Both the position numbers and the translations under genes were made by a program. Positions 49,138 to 57,025 of a DNA stretch of 64,000 bases are shown here, one piece after another (positions within the stretch are counted from its first letter, which is position 1; each line of letters opens with the position of its first letter). A model generated the notes under the pieces. That model worked only from the letters and a program-made list of their open reading frames with translations. It was not told the origin of the DNA and ran no database searches. The DNA lies in contig CAWFUJ010000001.1 in NCBI GenBank assembly GCA_963818985.1, positions 144,561-208,560 of the forward strand, given 5' to 3'. This stretch comes from JAFEDN01 sp963818985. GTDB lineage: Bacteria > Pseudomonadota > Gammaproteobacteria > Coxiellales > Coxiellaceae.

Positions 49138-50871
49138 ATGAAGGGAATACAAACAGCTGACTCAACCAGTGTAATTAATCAGCCATTAACTAATTTTTCT
49201 TATGCACCTGTGCTGCAAGGATTGATGGATGGTATCGGTTGGAAAAGTCCAGCAGTAGCAATTTATGAAGAACAAAAACTTGAAGCTGAGCGGCATTTAT
49301 CTTTTCAAGAGATAGAACAACTCTATAAACACCATTCAACTATAAGCAATCAGAAAAAATTATTAGCTGCCATTGATAAAGAAATTACCGCCGCTAAAAC
49401 CGAACTGCGCAGCGCACAGCATCATCAAAAAGAAACTCATGATGCATTGATGAAAACCACCTCGTCAAGAAGTATAGGAAGTTGGCTGATGGAAGGCGTT
49501 AAGTATGCTTTTGATTCGACTCCTGAACAATTAATTAAACGCTACAGTGGCATAGCCAAAGATCGTAAAGCACAAATTAAAAAATTATCTCGCTATCGAA
49601 ATAAAATTGCTTCAGCTGGCACTTTAAACGCCTATTCAGTTCCGCAACAGGAGACCTGTTACCCTAGCTCATTTAATATATCTGATTTAAACAAACCAGA
49701 AGCAGCATTCCGCGGTTTTGTAATGAATGGATTTCAAAGCAGTGATCAATTTGCATGCTTCTCACTAATTAGTGGGCTAGGTGATGTTAATGCGGATGGT
49801 ATTGATGATTTTGCCGTAGTTTGTTCCGGCGGCAATGAAGCTGGTGTCATATTTGGAAAGGAAAATATAGAGCAAAACGGCACATTAAATTTTCTAACAT
49901 TGAATGGAACAACAGGTTTTAAAATTGAAAGGCCACCATGGGGTATTGATCATATTAGTGGTGGATTTGATATAAACGGCGATTATATCGATGATTTTTT
50001 CTTAAGCAGTCCATATGGGGGTTCAAATGGAAGTTACGACGCAGGTTCCACTTGGATCATATTTGGCAACCCTACTCTTGACAAAAATGGAACTCTTAGT
50101 GTATCGAGTTTAAATGGAACAACTGGATTTGTTATTAAGGGAGCACATCCGAATGATAAAAGCGGCACTTCAATTAGCTCCATTGGTGATTTCAATGGAG
50201 ATGATTTCAATGATATTGCTATCGGCGCACCTGGCGCTACTCCCGAAAATCAAACAAGCGCCGGATCTACATACGTAATTTTTGGTGGTCTAAACGTAGG
50301 GGGTAATGGAATTTTAGAATTATCATCTTTAAATGAGACTACAGGTGTTATTATAAATGGACAAGTGAACACTACCAGCGGTTATGTTGTTTCCCGGATT
50401 GGAGATATTAATTCAGATGGAGTATACGATTTATTGATATGGGGCTACGGGATCAATTCTTATCCTATTTATTACCCACCCCAAGGATACGTTGTTTTTG
50501 GTAGTAAAACTTTGATAGGTGTTAATGGAACTTTAAAACTGTCTAGTTTAAATGGAAAGAACGGCTTCTTTATAGTTACAGGAGTTAGTTATCCTGTTTC
50601 ATATTTTGTTATGGGTTATGCGGGGGATATTAATGCAGACGGCCAGGATGATTTTGCCATGGGAACACCTGAGTACGGTTTGGCTCTTGGAGCAACATTT
50701 GTAGTATTTGGTGAAGTTAATATTGGCCAAAATGGAACGCTAGCTTTCTCAAATTTAAATGGAAGAAATGGATTTAAGTTAACGGGTAATGAGTACAGTC
50801 GTAGCGGTGGTGCTATTAGTTACATAGGTGACATCAATCAAGATGGTGTCATCTTGGAGCTGTTTATGTGA
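49138..50871 (+). CDS. FG-GAP (integrin-like) propeller part of a receptor-type kinase, first part of a split gene
   Basis: Residues 1-170 are helical and coiled-coil-like, with no signal peptide. From ~180 a series of FG-GAP repeats begins, each with a calcium-binding DxNxDGxxD loop: GDVNADGIDDFAV, FDINGDYIDDFFLSS, GDFNGDDFNDIAIGAPGA, GDINSDGVYDLLIW, GDINADGQDDFAMGTP and GDINQDGV, where the frame ends. The next frame (50868 on) continues with AVYVIFGEEAIG and one more repeat (ADVNNDGINDIIIGD), so seven blades in total, as in integrin alpha chains. The break lies at about 50847-50855 and lacks about ten residues of blade six, so it looks like a deletion, not only a one-base error. GGAG lies seven bases before the ATG. 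Confidence 0.8.
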   Translation: MKGIQTADSTSVINQPLTNFSYAPVLQGLMDGIGWKSPAVAIYEEQKLEAERHLSFQEIEQLYKHHSTISNQKKLLAAIDKEITAAKTELRSAQHHQKETHDALMKTTSSRSIGSWLMEGVKYAFDSTPEQLIKRYSGIAKDRKAQIKKLSRYRNKIASAGTLNAYSVPQQETCYPSSFNISDLNKPEAAFRGFVMNGFQSSDQFACFSLISGLGDVNADGIDDFAVVCSGGNEAGVIFGKENIEQNGTLNFLTLNGTTGFKIERPPWGIDHISGGFDINGDYIDDFFLSSPYGGSNGSYDAGSTWIIFGNPTLDKNGTLSVSSLNGTTGFVIKGAHPNDKSGTSISSIGDFNGDDFNDIAIGAPGATPENQTSAGSTYVIFGGLNVGGNGILELSSLNETTGVIINGQVNTTSGYVVSRIGDINSDGVYDLLIWGYGINSYPIYYPPQGYVVFGSKTLIGVNGTLKLSSLNGKNGFFIVTGVSYPVSYFVMGYAGDINADGQDDFAMGTPEYGLALGATFVVFGEVNIGQNGTLAFSNLNGRNGFKLTGNEYSRSGGAISYIGDINQDGVILELFM

Positions 50872-52601
50872 TTTTCGGAGAGGAAGCTATAGGAAACAGT
50901 GGGTTTTTCCCATTAGTAAGTATAGATGGAAAAAATGGCTTTAAATTAAATGGATCATATAGTGGGCCGGAACCATGTTATGCTTCTGGCTTCGGTAGAA
51001 GTATAGGTAGTGCCGATGTGAATAATGATGGAATTAACGATATAATAATCGGAGATAGACCTCCAAATTTTGATACAGGAGCTGCTTATATCGTCTTTGG
51101 GGGTAAATCATTGACTAATTGTAGTCTGCCTACCTTTCCTCCAACTACAACTTCTTTGCCAACTCCAGCACCCACTCCTATCCCAACACCTACCCCTACT
51201 CCTACCCCAGCACCTACTCTTCCACCAACTCCAAGCCCAACTTTTACTCCGACACCTACTTCAACACCTGTTCCTACCGCTATGCCTAGTCAATCCAATT
51301 CTGTATCACTTTATTTAATTATAGGCGCGTCTGGAATTTCATTATTAGCTTTGCTGTGTTGCCTCTATAAATATAGACATAAGCAGCATAAAAATAATTT
51401 TAGTGATCACAAATCCATAAAATTAGATTATACAACTCAAAGATGGCCTGAGTCGACGGAGGTGGTAGCTGAAACAGAAGATTTTGCTGGGGCAACTCAA
51501 TTTCTTTCTTCTAAGGAATCTTATCAGTCCCTGCCACCATCTGAACCTATTGCATTAACCATTTCTACTCCCACTAAATCTAAAGCTACTGCATCATCTC
51601 CACTTGCCTCTCCTTTGATATCACCGGTTGGTGAATACAAATTATCGCTTCGCAGGAAATCATCACTCATCAGTGATTCCGGCGAAATTAAGATTTCTTT
51701 TGCTATCAAATTTTCTGAATTACAATTCGATAAAAAGCAAGATAAGTTAGGCAAAGGTTCCTTCGGCACTGTCTATAAAGGAACTTATAATTATAATAAT
51801 GTCGCTATTAAAAAATTACATCTCACTTTTGATCAAACAGCTCTCGTTACATTTAAACAAGAAATGACTATTATGGCAAAAATTCGCTCGAATTACGTTG
51901 TCTCCCTGATGGGCGTCTGTTTAGATGCCCCTAATTACTGTATTGTCATGGAGCTGATGTCTAGAGGGTCACTTTATAATTTTTTGCAAGATCCTTCTCC
52001 CCTCTCGCTCGAACGTATTTATGGAATCGCGATGCGCATCGCACTTGGCCTATATCATCTGCATCAACAAGAGATTATTCACGGCGATTTAAAGAGTTTA
52101 AATGTGCTGCTCGATGATCAAAACGTTAAGGTCGCTGATTTCGGTTTATCTAAAATAAAAACTGATACCGACAGCTCTAGTTCTGGTCAAAAAGTCAGCG
52201 GCACCTTAGCATGGATGGCTCCAGAGTTATTTGACGAAAAAGCTCGCCCCACAAAACAAGCAGACATTTATGCGTTGGGAGTGGTATTATATGAATTAAT
52301 TAACAAACCGTATGTGACACCTTTTAAAGGTTTGGCCATTAATGCATTAATAGCCGCCAAAACCACTCGCGGCGTTAACCAACTCACCATTCCGTCCAAT
52401 TGCCCGCCGGAATACGCCAAACTCATTCACTCTTGCTGGACAAACCCTCAACAACGTCCAGATGCAAAAAATCTAGCTGACAATCTTTTCGCACTATTTA
52501 CCAAAACGCAAAGTCAATCAGTTGTTAAAAGCCTACTAAGGTCTTCTTCAACTCTGAGCGAGATTCCATCCTATACCAGCAATCCACTGTGTTCAACTTA
52601 A
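50868..52601 (+). CDS. Membrane-anchored tyrosine-kinase-like (TKL) protein kinase, second part of the split gene
   Basis: Continues the propeller of the preceding frame (blade seven) and then has a Pro/Thr-rich stalk (~residues 85-145), one transmembrane helix (SLYLIIGASGISLLALLCCL) with a basic stop-transfer, a Ser-rich linker and a complete eukaryotic-type kinase domain. Kinase motifs: LGKGSFGTVYKG (glycine loop), NVAIKKL (Lys), IIHGDLKSLNVLL (catalytic Asp; the usual Arg of HRD is Gly), VADFGLSK (Mg Asp), WMAPELF and the late ADIYALGVVLYEL. It resembles the Raf/MLK/plant receptor-like branch, not bacterial PknB kinases. A GTG at 50868 is the nominal start, but it is probably not a natural start. 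The stop is 20 bases before the next kinase gene. Confidence 0.85.
   Translation: MIFGEEAIGNSGFFPLVSIDGKNGFKLNGSYSGPEPCYASGFGRSIGSADVNNDGINDIIIGDRPPNFDTGAAYIVFGGKSLTNCSLPTFPPTTTSLPTPAPTPIPTPTPTPTPAPTLPPTPSPTFTPTPTSTPVPTAMPSQSNSVSLYLIIGASGISLLALLCCLYKYRHKQHKNNFSDHKSIKLDYTTQRWPESTEVVAETEDFAGATQFLSSKESYQSLPPSEPIALTISTPTKSKATASSPLASPLISPVGEYKLSLRRKSSLISDSGEIKISFAIKFSELQFDKKQDKLGKGSFGTVYKGTYNYNNVAIKKLHLTFDQTALVTFKQEMTIMAKIRSNYVVSLMGVCLDAPNYCIVMELMSRGSLYNFLQDPSPLSLERIYGIAMRIALGLYHLHQQEIIHGDLKSLNVLLDDQNVKVADFGLSKIKTDTDSSSSGQKVSGTLAWMAPELFDEKARPTKQADIYALGVVLYELINKPYVTPFKGLAINALIAAKTTRGVNQLTIPSNCPPEYAKLIHSCWTNPQQRPDAKNLADNLFALFTKTQSQSVVKSLLRSSSTLSEIPSYTSNPLCST
51138..51292 (+). repeat. Low-complexity Pro-Thr stalk repeat
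   Basis: Irregular tandem copies of CC(A/T)AC(A/T/C) encode a Pro-Thr-Pro-type stalk of about 50 residues between the propeller and the membrane helix. It resembles mucin-like spacers of surface receptors. Confidence 0.7.
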
Positions 52602-52621
52602 GTTTTTCATGAGAAAACACC

Positions 52622-54388
52622 ATGATGATGACTGTTATTAATGTAGTAAGCGTAATAAAAAATATAGTCGTCCTTGCCGATGACATTTATAAATGCATTA
52701 AGTTGGTCAAAACCAATCAATCACAATGTAATCGTCTGGCCGCACGAATTCGCGTGATCGTCGAAGCAATTGCCGAGTTAGATAAGCTAAATAAAATTCC
52801 TGAAACAGATACTTTTGCACGCGGCATAGAGGCTTTGGAAAATAGTTTAAGAACCTGCGCTACCTTTATCAATGAATTTACTCAGCAAAAGCGCTGGTTT
52901 TACCAGGCGCTAAAATCAAAAAAGAATGAGCAACAATTTGAATCGTTAAACCAGCAATTACAAAATTGCTTAGCCGATTTGAATTTAACTATTCTCGCCA
53001 AACAAATAACCAATCGGGAACAAGATATCGCCGACCAAAAAGCCGATGCGGCAACTTTGAAAACTGGACAAGCGGAAATTTTATCTTTAAATCAGAAAAT
53101 GATGCAAGAGCTGCAAGATTTTAAAGGCGCTGCATCACAACGAGAAGAAATAATAGCCCGGCAATTAATGTCCATGAAATGGCAACTCCAAAAAATGCAA
53201 AGATCAACAGCAGATTCTAAAGAAATAATTCCTGTGGATTATCAAATCCCTTTTTTTGAATTAACGTTGCATAAGCTTATTGGCAAAGGCAGTATCGCCA
53301 CAATTTTTGCAGGTCGCTGGAATGAACAACCAGTGGCCATTAAAATGCTGTCAGCTGATTTATCCGGCGCTGAAGGTTTAGAATTTAGCCGTGAAATTAA
53401 AATCATGAGTCATTTGCGTAATCAGCATATTGTTCAATTTTATGGAGCTTGTTTGGAAGAAGGTCATGCTTGCATAGTCATGGAATATTTGCCAACAGGA
53501 TCTTTATTTGAATATTTAAAGGAACATAAATTAACCGCAGTTCAACAAAAAAAAATTGCTCTGGATATTGCTCGTGGCTTGCAGTACTTGCACAGAAATC
53601 AGATGATTCATCGTGACTTACACAGCGGTAGTATATTATTAACCGATGAATACCGGGCTAAAATTACCGACTTTGGGCTAACCAAAACCTACACCTATAG
53701 CATTAAATCAGTGAGCAAGATTAGTCAAGCGATTCCCTGGTGTGCGCCAGAGATATTATGGCCAGGAGTCATCACTACTAAAGCCGATGTTTATAGCTTT
53801 GGCACTATTTTATGGGAAATTTTTACTGGCAAAAAGCCGTTTGCCGGCATCAACACGGAATTGATGCTAAAAAAAATCCAAGCTGGAGAAAGAGAAGAAT
53901 TAACGCCAGCAATCATCCCTAAAGAAATTCAAACGTTGATTAGCACTTGTTGGTCAGCAGAAGCGGAAAAGCGCTTGGATATGGAGGATTTAATTAAACA
54001 ACTAGAGGCTTATGATCCGGGCCAATTTTTATATCGACAGGGCCAAATATTCGAAAAATCCAAGGACTATAAAACTGCTCAAATTTATTATCAACACGCC
54101 GTTGATTTAAATTTTGTAGATGCATTCGCTAGTTTAGCGATGCTTTATCTTGGTAGTAAAGATGGGATTACTGTCAATAAAACTAAAGCCTACCAATTAT
54201 TGCTTAGCGCAGCCCTAAAAGATTATCCACGCGCCATGAAAAATTTAGCGGTGATGCTGGATAAAGGTGATGGAATCCAAAAAGATCAGCGCCAAGCCTC
54301 TTTTTGGTATCGGAAAGCTGGAGATGCCAATTCACTAAAACGAGCTCAACGTTTAGAAGAAAAATTAATAATAGTTCCCCCTAGCTAA
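52622..54388 (+). CDS. MLKL-like kinase: helical-bundle N-terminus, TKL kinase and Sel1 repeats
   Basis: A 588-residue protein. Residues 1-~190 form helices whose order, spacing and many identities follow the four-helix bundle and brace of vertebrate MLKL (for example NQSQCNRLAARIRVIVEAIA against MLKL's KKQCRRLGHRVLGLIKPLE). Residues ~210-470 are a kinase: IGKGSIATIFAG, VAIKML (Lys241), MIHRDLHSGSILL (Asp332; the Asn that follows in active kinases is Ser), ITDFGLTK (Asp350), WCAPEILW and VYSFGTILWEIFTGKKPF. So it keeps Lys, HRD and DFG but has lost one magnesium ligand. Residues ~490-570 are Sel1-like repeats (AFASLAMLYLGSKDGITVNK and MKNLAVMLDKGDGIQKDQRQ). It follows the FG-GAP kinase by 20 bases, so both are likely co-transcribed. 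Kinase and Sel1 calls are firm; the MLKL relation is by eye. Confidence 0.85.
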   Translation: MMMTVINVVSVIKNIVVLADDIYKCIKLVKTNQSQCNRLAARIRVIVEAIAELDKLNKIPETDTFARGIEALENSLRTCATFINEFTQQKRWFYQALKSKKNEQQFESLNQQLQNCLADLNLTILAKQITNREQDIADQKADAATLKTGQAEILSLNQKMMQELQDFKGAASQREEIIARQLMSMKWQLQKMQRSTADSKEIIPVDYQIPFFELTLHKLIGKGSIATIFAGRWNEQPVAIKMLSADLSGAEGLEFSREIKIMSHLRNQHIVQFYGACLEEGHACIVMEYLPTGSLFEYLKEHKLTAVQQKKIALDIARGLQYLHRNQMIHRDLHSGSILLTDEYRAKITDFGLTKTYTYSIKSVSKISQAIPWCAPEILWPGVITTKADVYSFGTILWEIFTGKKPFAGINTELMLKKIQAGEREELTPAIIPKEIQTLISTCWSAEAEKRLDMEDLIKQLEAYDPGQFLYRQGQIFEKSKDYKTAQIYYQHAVDLNFVDAFASLAMLYLGSKDGITVNKTKAYQLLLSAALKDYPRAMKNLAVMLDKGDGIQKDQRQASFWYRKAGDANSLKRAQRLEEKLIIVPPS

Positions 54389-54625
54389 TGGCTCAAATGC
54401 CGATTCTAATGGAATGATCCCATGTTGCAATAATATCGCTATCACTACGGTTGCCAACCAGATAATCAATTCAACTTGTATATTTTTGGCAATTCCACCT
54501 AAATGGTCAATCAAGACCAATGGTTTATTAGCCCAGCCATCGCCAAGCGGCAATGGCGGTCGATTCAAAAGTATTTATCACATAACCACCACCCGGAAAC
54601 ATGATAAACAGAGATCCCTGTGTTT

Positions 54626-54850
54626 TTATATCATCGTTAAATATGCGGATAGGTATTCGATAGCCTCTCGTGCAGTGATAAAGCTATCTTTTTTTGAAAC
54701 GTCCGCAGGCTTATCCGCAAATTCGAGCAGCATTAGTGCAGGCTGACGAAAATCATCGATAGACTGTTTCTCCAGAGGTTTAGAAGGATTTTTCGCTTCA
54801 TGCTTAACAAGTAAATCAAAAAATTTTTGTTCAGATTGATTAAAATGTGA
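54626..54850 (-). pseudogene. Gene remnant, unknown family
   Basis: The end of a minus-strand frame (NQSEQKFFDLLVKHEAKNPS then LEKQSIDDFRQPALMLLEFA) looks like a coding C-terminus of about 70 residues, cut on its 5' side by the integrase fragment on the opposite strand. No start codon or family. The interval 54389-54625 has only chance frames. Confidence 0.3.
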
Positions 54851-54875
54851 ACACAGAATTACGCGATCAGGAAGT

Positions 54876-55385
54876 GTGTGGGCTGCAATGGGATTGGGAA
54901 CACCCAGTCCCTGGACTGAACGCCAGCATTTTCGTAATTCCCAAGGAATACTCCAAAAACAAACAGAATCGGTGGTGTTAAACGACATTGCTCAACAGGT
55001 GATCAATGAAGCTCGTGGACAGCACCCAGTGTTTGTATTTACAGGACAAGATGGGAAGACACGAGTACATCACCTGCGTAACCGAGCCTGGAAGAATGCG
55101 CGGACGATATCGGGTTTACCGATTCGCGTTCATGATCTGAAGCATACCTTTGGCCGCCGATTGCGAGCGGCACGGGTTAGCATGGAAGATCGACAGGATT
55201 TACTGGGACATAAATCCTCTCGAATTACCACGCATTACAGTTCAGCGGAAATAGGTGAGTTGATTGAAGCGGTGAATAAAATCTGCCGCCGACAGGAAAG
55301 CACGCCGACTGTAGGCGCGATCAGATCGGGAACATTATCGAGTGCCGCGATAGGCGCAGCAGTCCGGCAAACTTGTCCGGTTTAA
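54876..55385 (+). pseudogene. Tyrosine recombinase, 5'-truncated
   Basis: The C-terminal half of a phage-type integrase: QHPVFVFTGQDGKTRVHHLR, then IRVHDLKHTFGRRLRAARVS (box II, His and Arg), DLLGHKSSRITTHYSSAEIG with the catalytic His and the nucleophile Tyr. The N-terminal domains and box I Arg are missing; the first ~25 residues of the frame belong to other DNA. It ends 80 bases before the tRNA-Lys fragment that borders the next element. Confidence 0.8.
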
Positions 55386-55467
55386 TTTTTTCGGAATCAC
55401 ATTCCGGCAAAATTACGGCAAAGTTTTTGGAGGTTTCGGAAAGCGGTTATAAGTCTTTGATTTTATA

Positions 55468-55512
55468 TGGGCCGTGCTGGGATCGAACCAGCGACCCGCT
55501 GATTAAGAGTTC
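55468..55512 (-). tRNA. 3' half of tRNA-Lys (CTT anticodon), attachment site
   Basis: On the minus strand the sequence runs from the anticodon loop (ACTCTTAATCAG, anticodon CTT) through the variable loop, the T-arm (GGTTCGATCCC with TTCGA) to the acceptor end CACGGCCCA. The 5' half of the cloverleaf (acceptor, D-arm) is absent: upstream sequence is AT-rich and unrelated. This is the classic residue of site-specific integration into a tRNA gene, so it marks one end (attL or attR) of the element whose integrase starts 160 bases away. Confidence 0.8.
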
Positions 55513-55672
55513 TAAAAATAATAGTTTTAATACATTTTAAGCAGTCCTACCAAGTGCTATCAAAGCATAAAATGCTTTACATTACAATCAGTTATTGCCA
55601 TAATGACTCCTAAGCTATTTTAATATGTTTTAGCTATACCTTCTACATAGTTTCTACATGGGAGAACCACTG

Positions 55673-56884
55673 ATGCGATTAACCAAAACTATTGTTGACA
55701 ATATTAAAGCCCCTTCCGACCGTGACCAGGCCTTCCACCGCGACGGGCAGCTAAAAGGCTTCGCCGTGCGCGTGACCGCCAGTGGCGTTAAAAGCTTTAT
55801 CGTTGAGAAGCTGATCAGCGGCAGAGTCCGGCGCATGACCATTGGCCGCTATGGGGAGATCACCGTTGAACAGGCTCGCCGGGAAGCTCAAAAGTTATTG
55901 GGTAAAATCGCCACCGGCATTGACCCGCGCGCCGAGAAACAAGCCATTGAACTTCACGCCACGACACTCGGCCAGGTCTTTCAGGACTACACACAAGCCC
56001 GCAAAGAATTAAAACCCAGAACGCTTTATGATTACCGGCGAGTAATGGCGTGCGTTTTCTCAGAATGGCAGGATAAACCGTTGCTTGCCATCACCAAGGA
56101 TAAAGTCGCCAAATTACACACGCGATTAGGCGAAGAGCAAGGCCATGCTTATGCCAATCTCGCCATGCGATTACTGCGCGCGTTATTCAATTTCGCCGCC
56201 GGGCAGTATGAAGATGCTCAGGGCCATTCACTGATTACCGATAATCCCGTGAAACGATTATCCCAGACCCGCGCCTGGTATCGCATCGAACGGCGGCAAA
56301 CCTATATTAAACCGCATGAACTGTCCGCCTGGTATCAGGGCGTTATCAAACTGGAAAAAACCACGCTGCGCGATTATTTATTACTCTCTTTATTTACCGG
56401 ATTACGACGCAACGAAGCCGCAACGCTGAAATGGAGCGATATTGATTTAAAGGCAAAAACACTCACGATTTTAGACACCAAAAACCGTCAACCGCATACC
56501 CTGCCGCTGTCTGATTTTTTAGACGGGTTACTCACTCGCCGCCACCAGAATCCCGGCAGTGAATATGTTTTTCCTGCAACCGGTCAGGGCGGCTATATTG
56601 TCGAGCCACGCAAACAAATAGCAAAAGTATCGCAAGCTTCCGGCGTGTCCTTTACCATGCACGATCTACGCCGTACTTTTATCACTCTCGCCGAAAGCCT
56701 GGACATTTCCGCTTATGCCGTTAAACGCCTGATCAACCACAAAATGACTAACGACGTCACCGCCGGTTATATTATCTCTGACGTTGAAAGACTGCGGAAA
56801 CCCATGCAGTTAATTACAGACCAGTTGCTAAAATTCATGACTGAAGGTACTCGTTCAGCACTCGCAGCAACCTCTAAGGTATAA
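55673..56884 (+). CDS. P4-type site-specific integrase
   Basis: A 403-residue tyrosine recombinase of the P4/genomic-island type. It has the N-terminal DUF4102 arm-binding domain (LKGFAVRVTASGVKSFIVEK, MTIGRYGEITVEQARREAQK), a SAM-like core-binding region and the catalytic domain with GLRRNEAATLKW (Arg), FTMHDLRRTFITLAESL (His, Arg), LINHKMTNDVTAGYI (His and the nucleophile Tyr). The frame opens at 55658, but GGGAG lies eight bases before the ATG at 55673, so that is the likely start. It lies next to the tRNA-Lys fragment, its probable target. Codon use and GC are higher than in the preceding 45 kb, a sign of recent transfer. Confidence 0.95.
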   Translation: MRLTKTIVDNIKAPSDRDQAFHRDGQLKGFAVRVTASGVKSFIVEKLISGRVRRMTIGRYGEITVEQARREAQKLLGKIATGIDPRAEKQAIELHATTLGQVFQDYTQARKELKPRTLYDYRRVMACVFSEWQDKPLLAITKDKVAKLHTRLGEEQGHAYANLAMRLLRALFNFAAGQYEDAQGHSLITDNPVKRLSQTRAWYRIERRQTYIKPHELSAWYQGVIKLEKTTLRDYLLLSLFTGLRRNEAATLKWSDIDLKAKTLTILDTKNRQPHTLPLSDFLDGLLTRRHQNPGSEYVFPATGQGGYIVEPRKQIAKVSQASGVSFTMHDLRRTFITLAESLDISAYAVKRLINHKMTNDVTAGYIISDVERLRKPMQLITDQLLKFMTEGTRSALAATSKV

Positions 56885-56981
56885 TAGTACGTTGTTGCTG
56901 CACTGACCGATTAACAGAGCTGATTTAATGTGATTATTGCGAAAATATAACACTCATTTCGCAGCTAATGGAAAGTGACCC

Positions 56982-57020
56982 TGTCGCAATGTGTCGCAAT
57001 ACGTCGCAATGTGTCGCAAT
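56982..57020. repeat. Four tandem 10-base repeats (GTCGCAAT)
   Basis: GTCGCAAT occurs four times with a 10-base period (56983, 56993, 57003, 57013), separated by GT, AC, GT. One helical turn per copy is the layout of a protein-binding array. It lies just downstream of the stop of the AlbA/Schlafen-type gene and after the integrase. Confidence 0.75.
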
Positions 57021-57025
57021 ACTTC

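Noticed and set aside
54414..54746. 110-codon + strand frame between the kinase and the integrase fragment
   Set aside because: Composition not coding-like and no ribosome binding site; the region appears to be scraps.
55468..55512. Complete tRNA-Lys gene
   Set aside because: Only the 3' half matches; the acceptor 5' strand and D-arm are absent.
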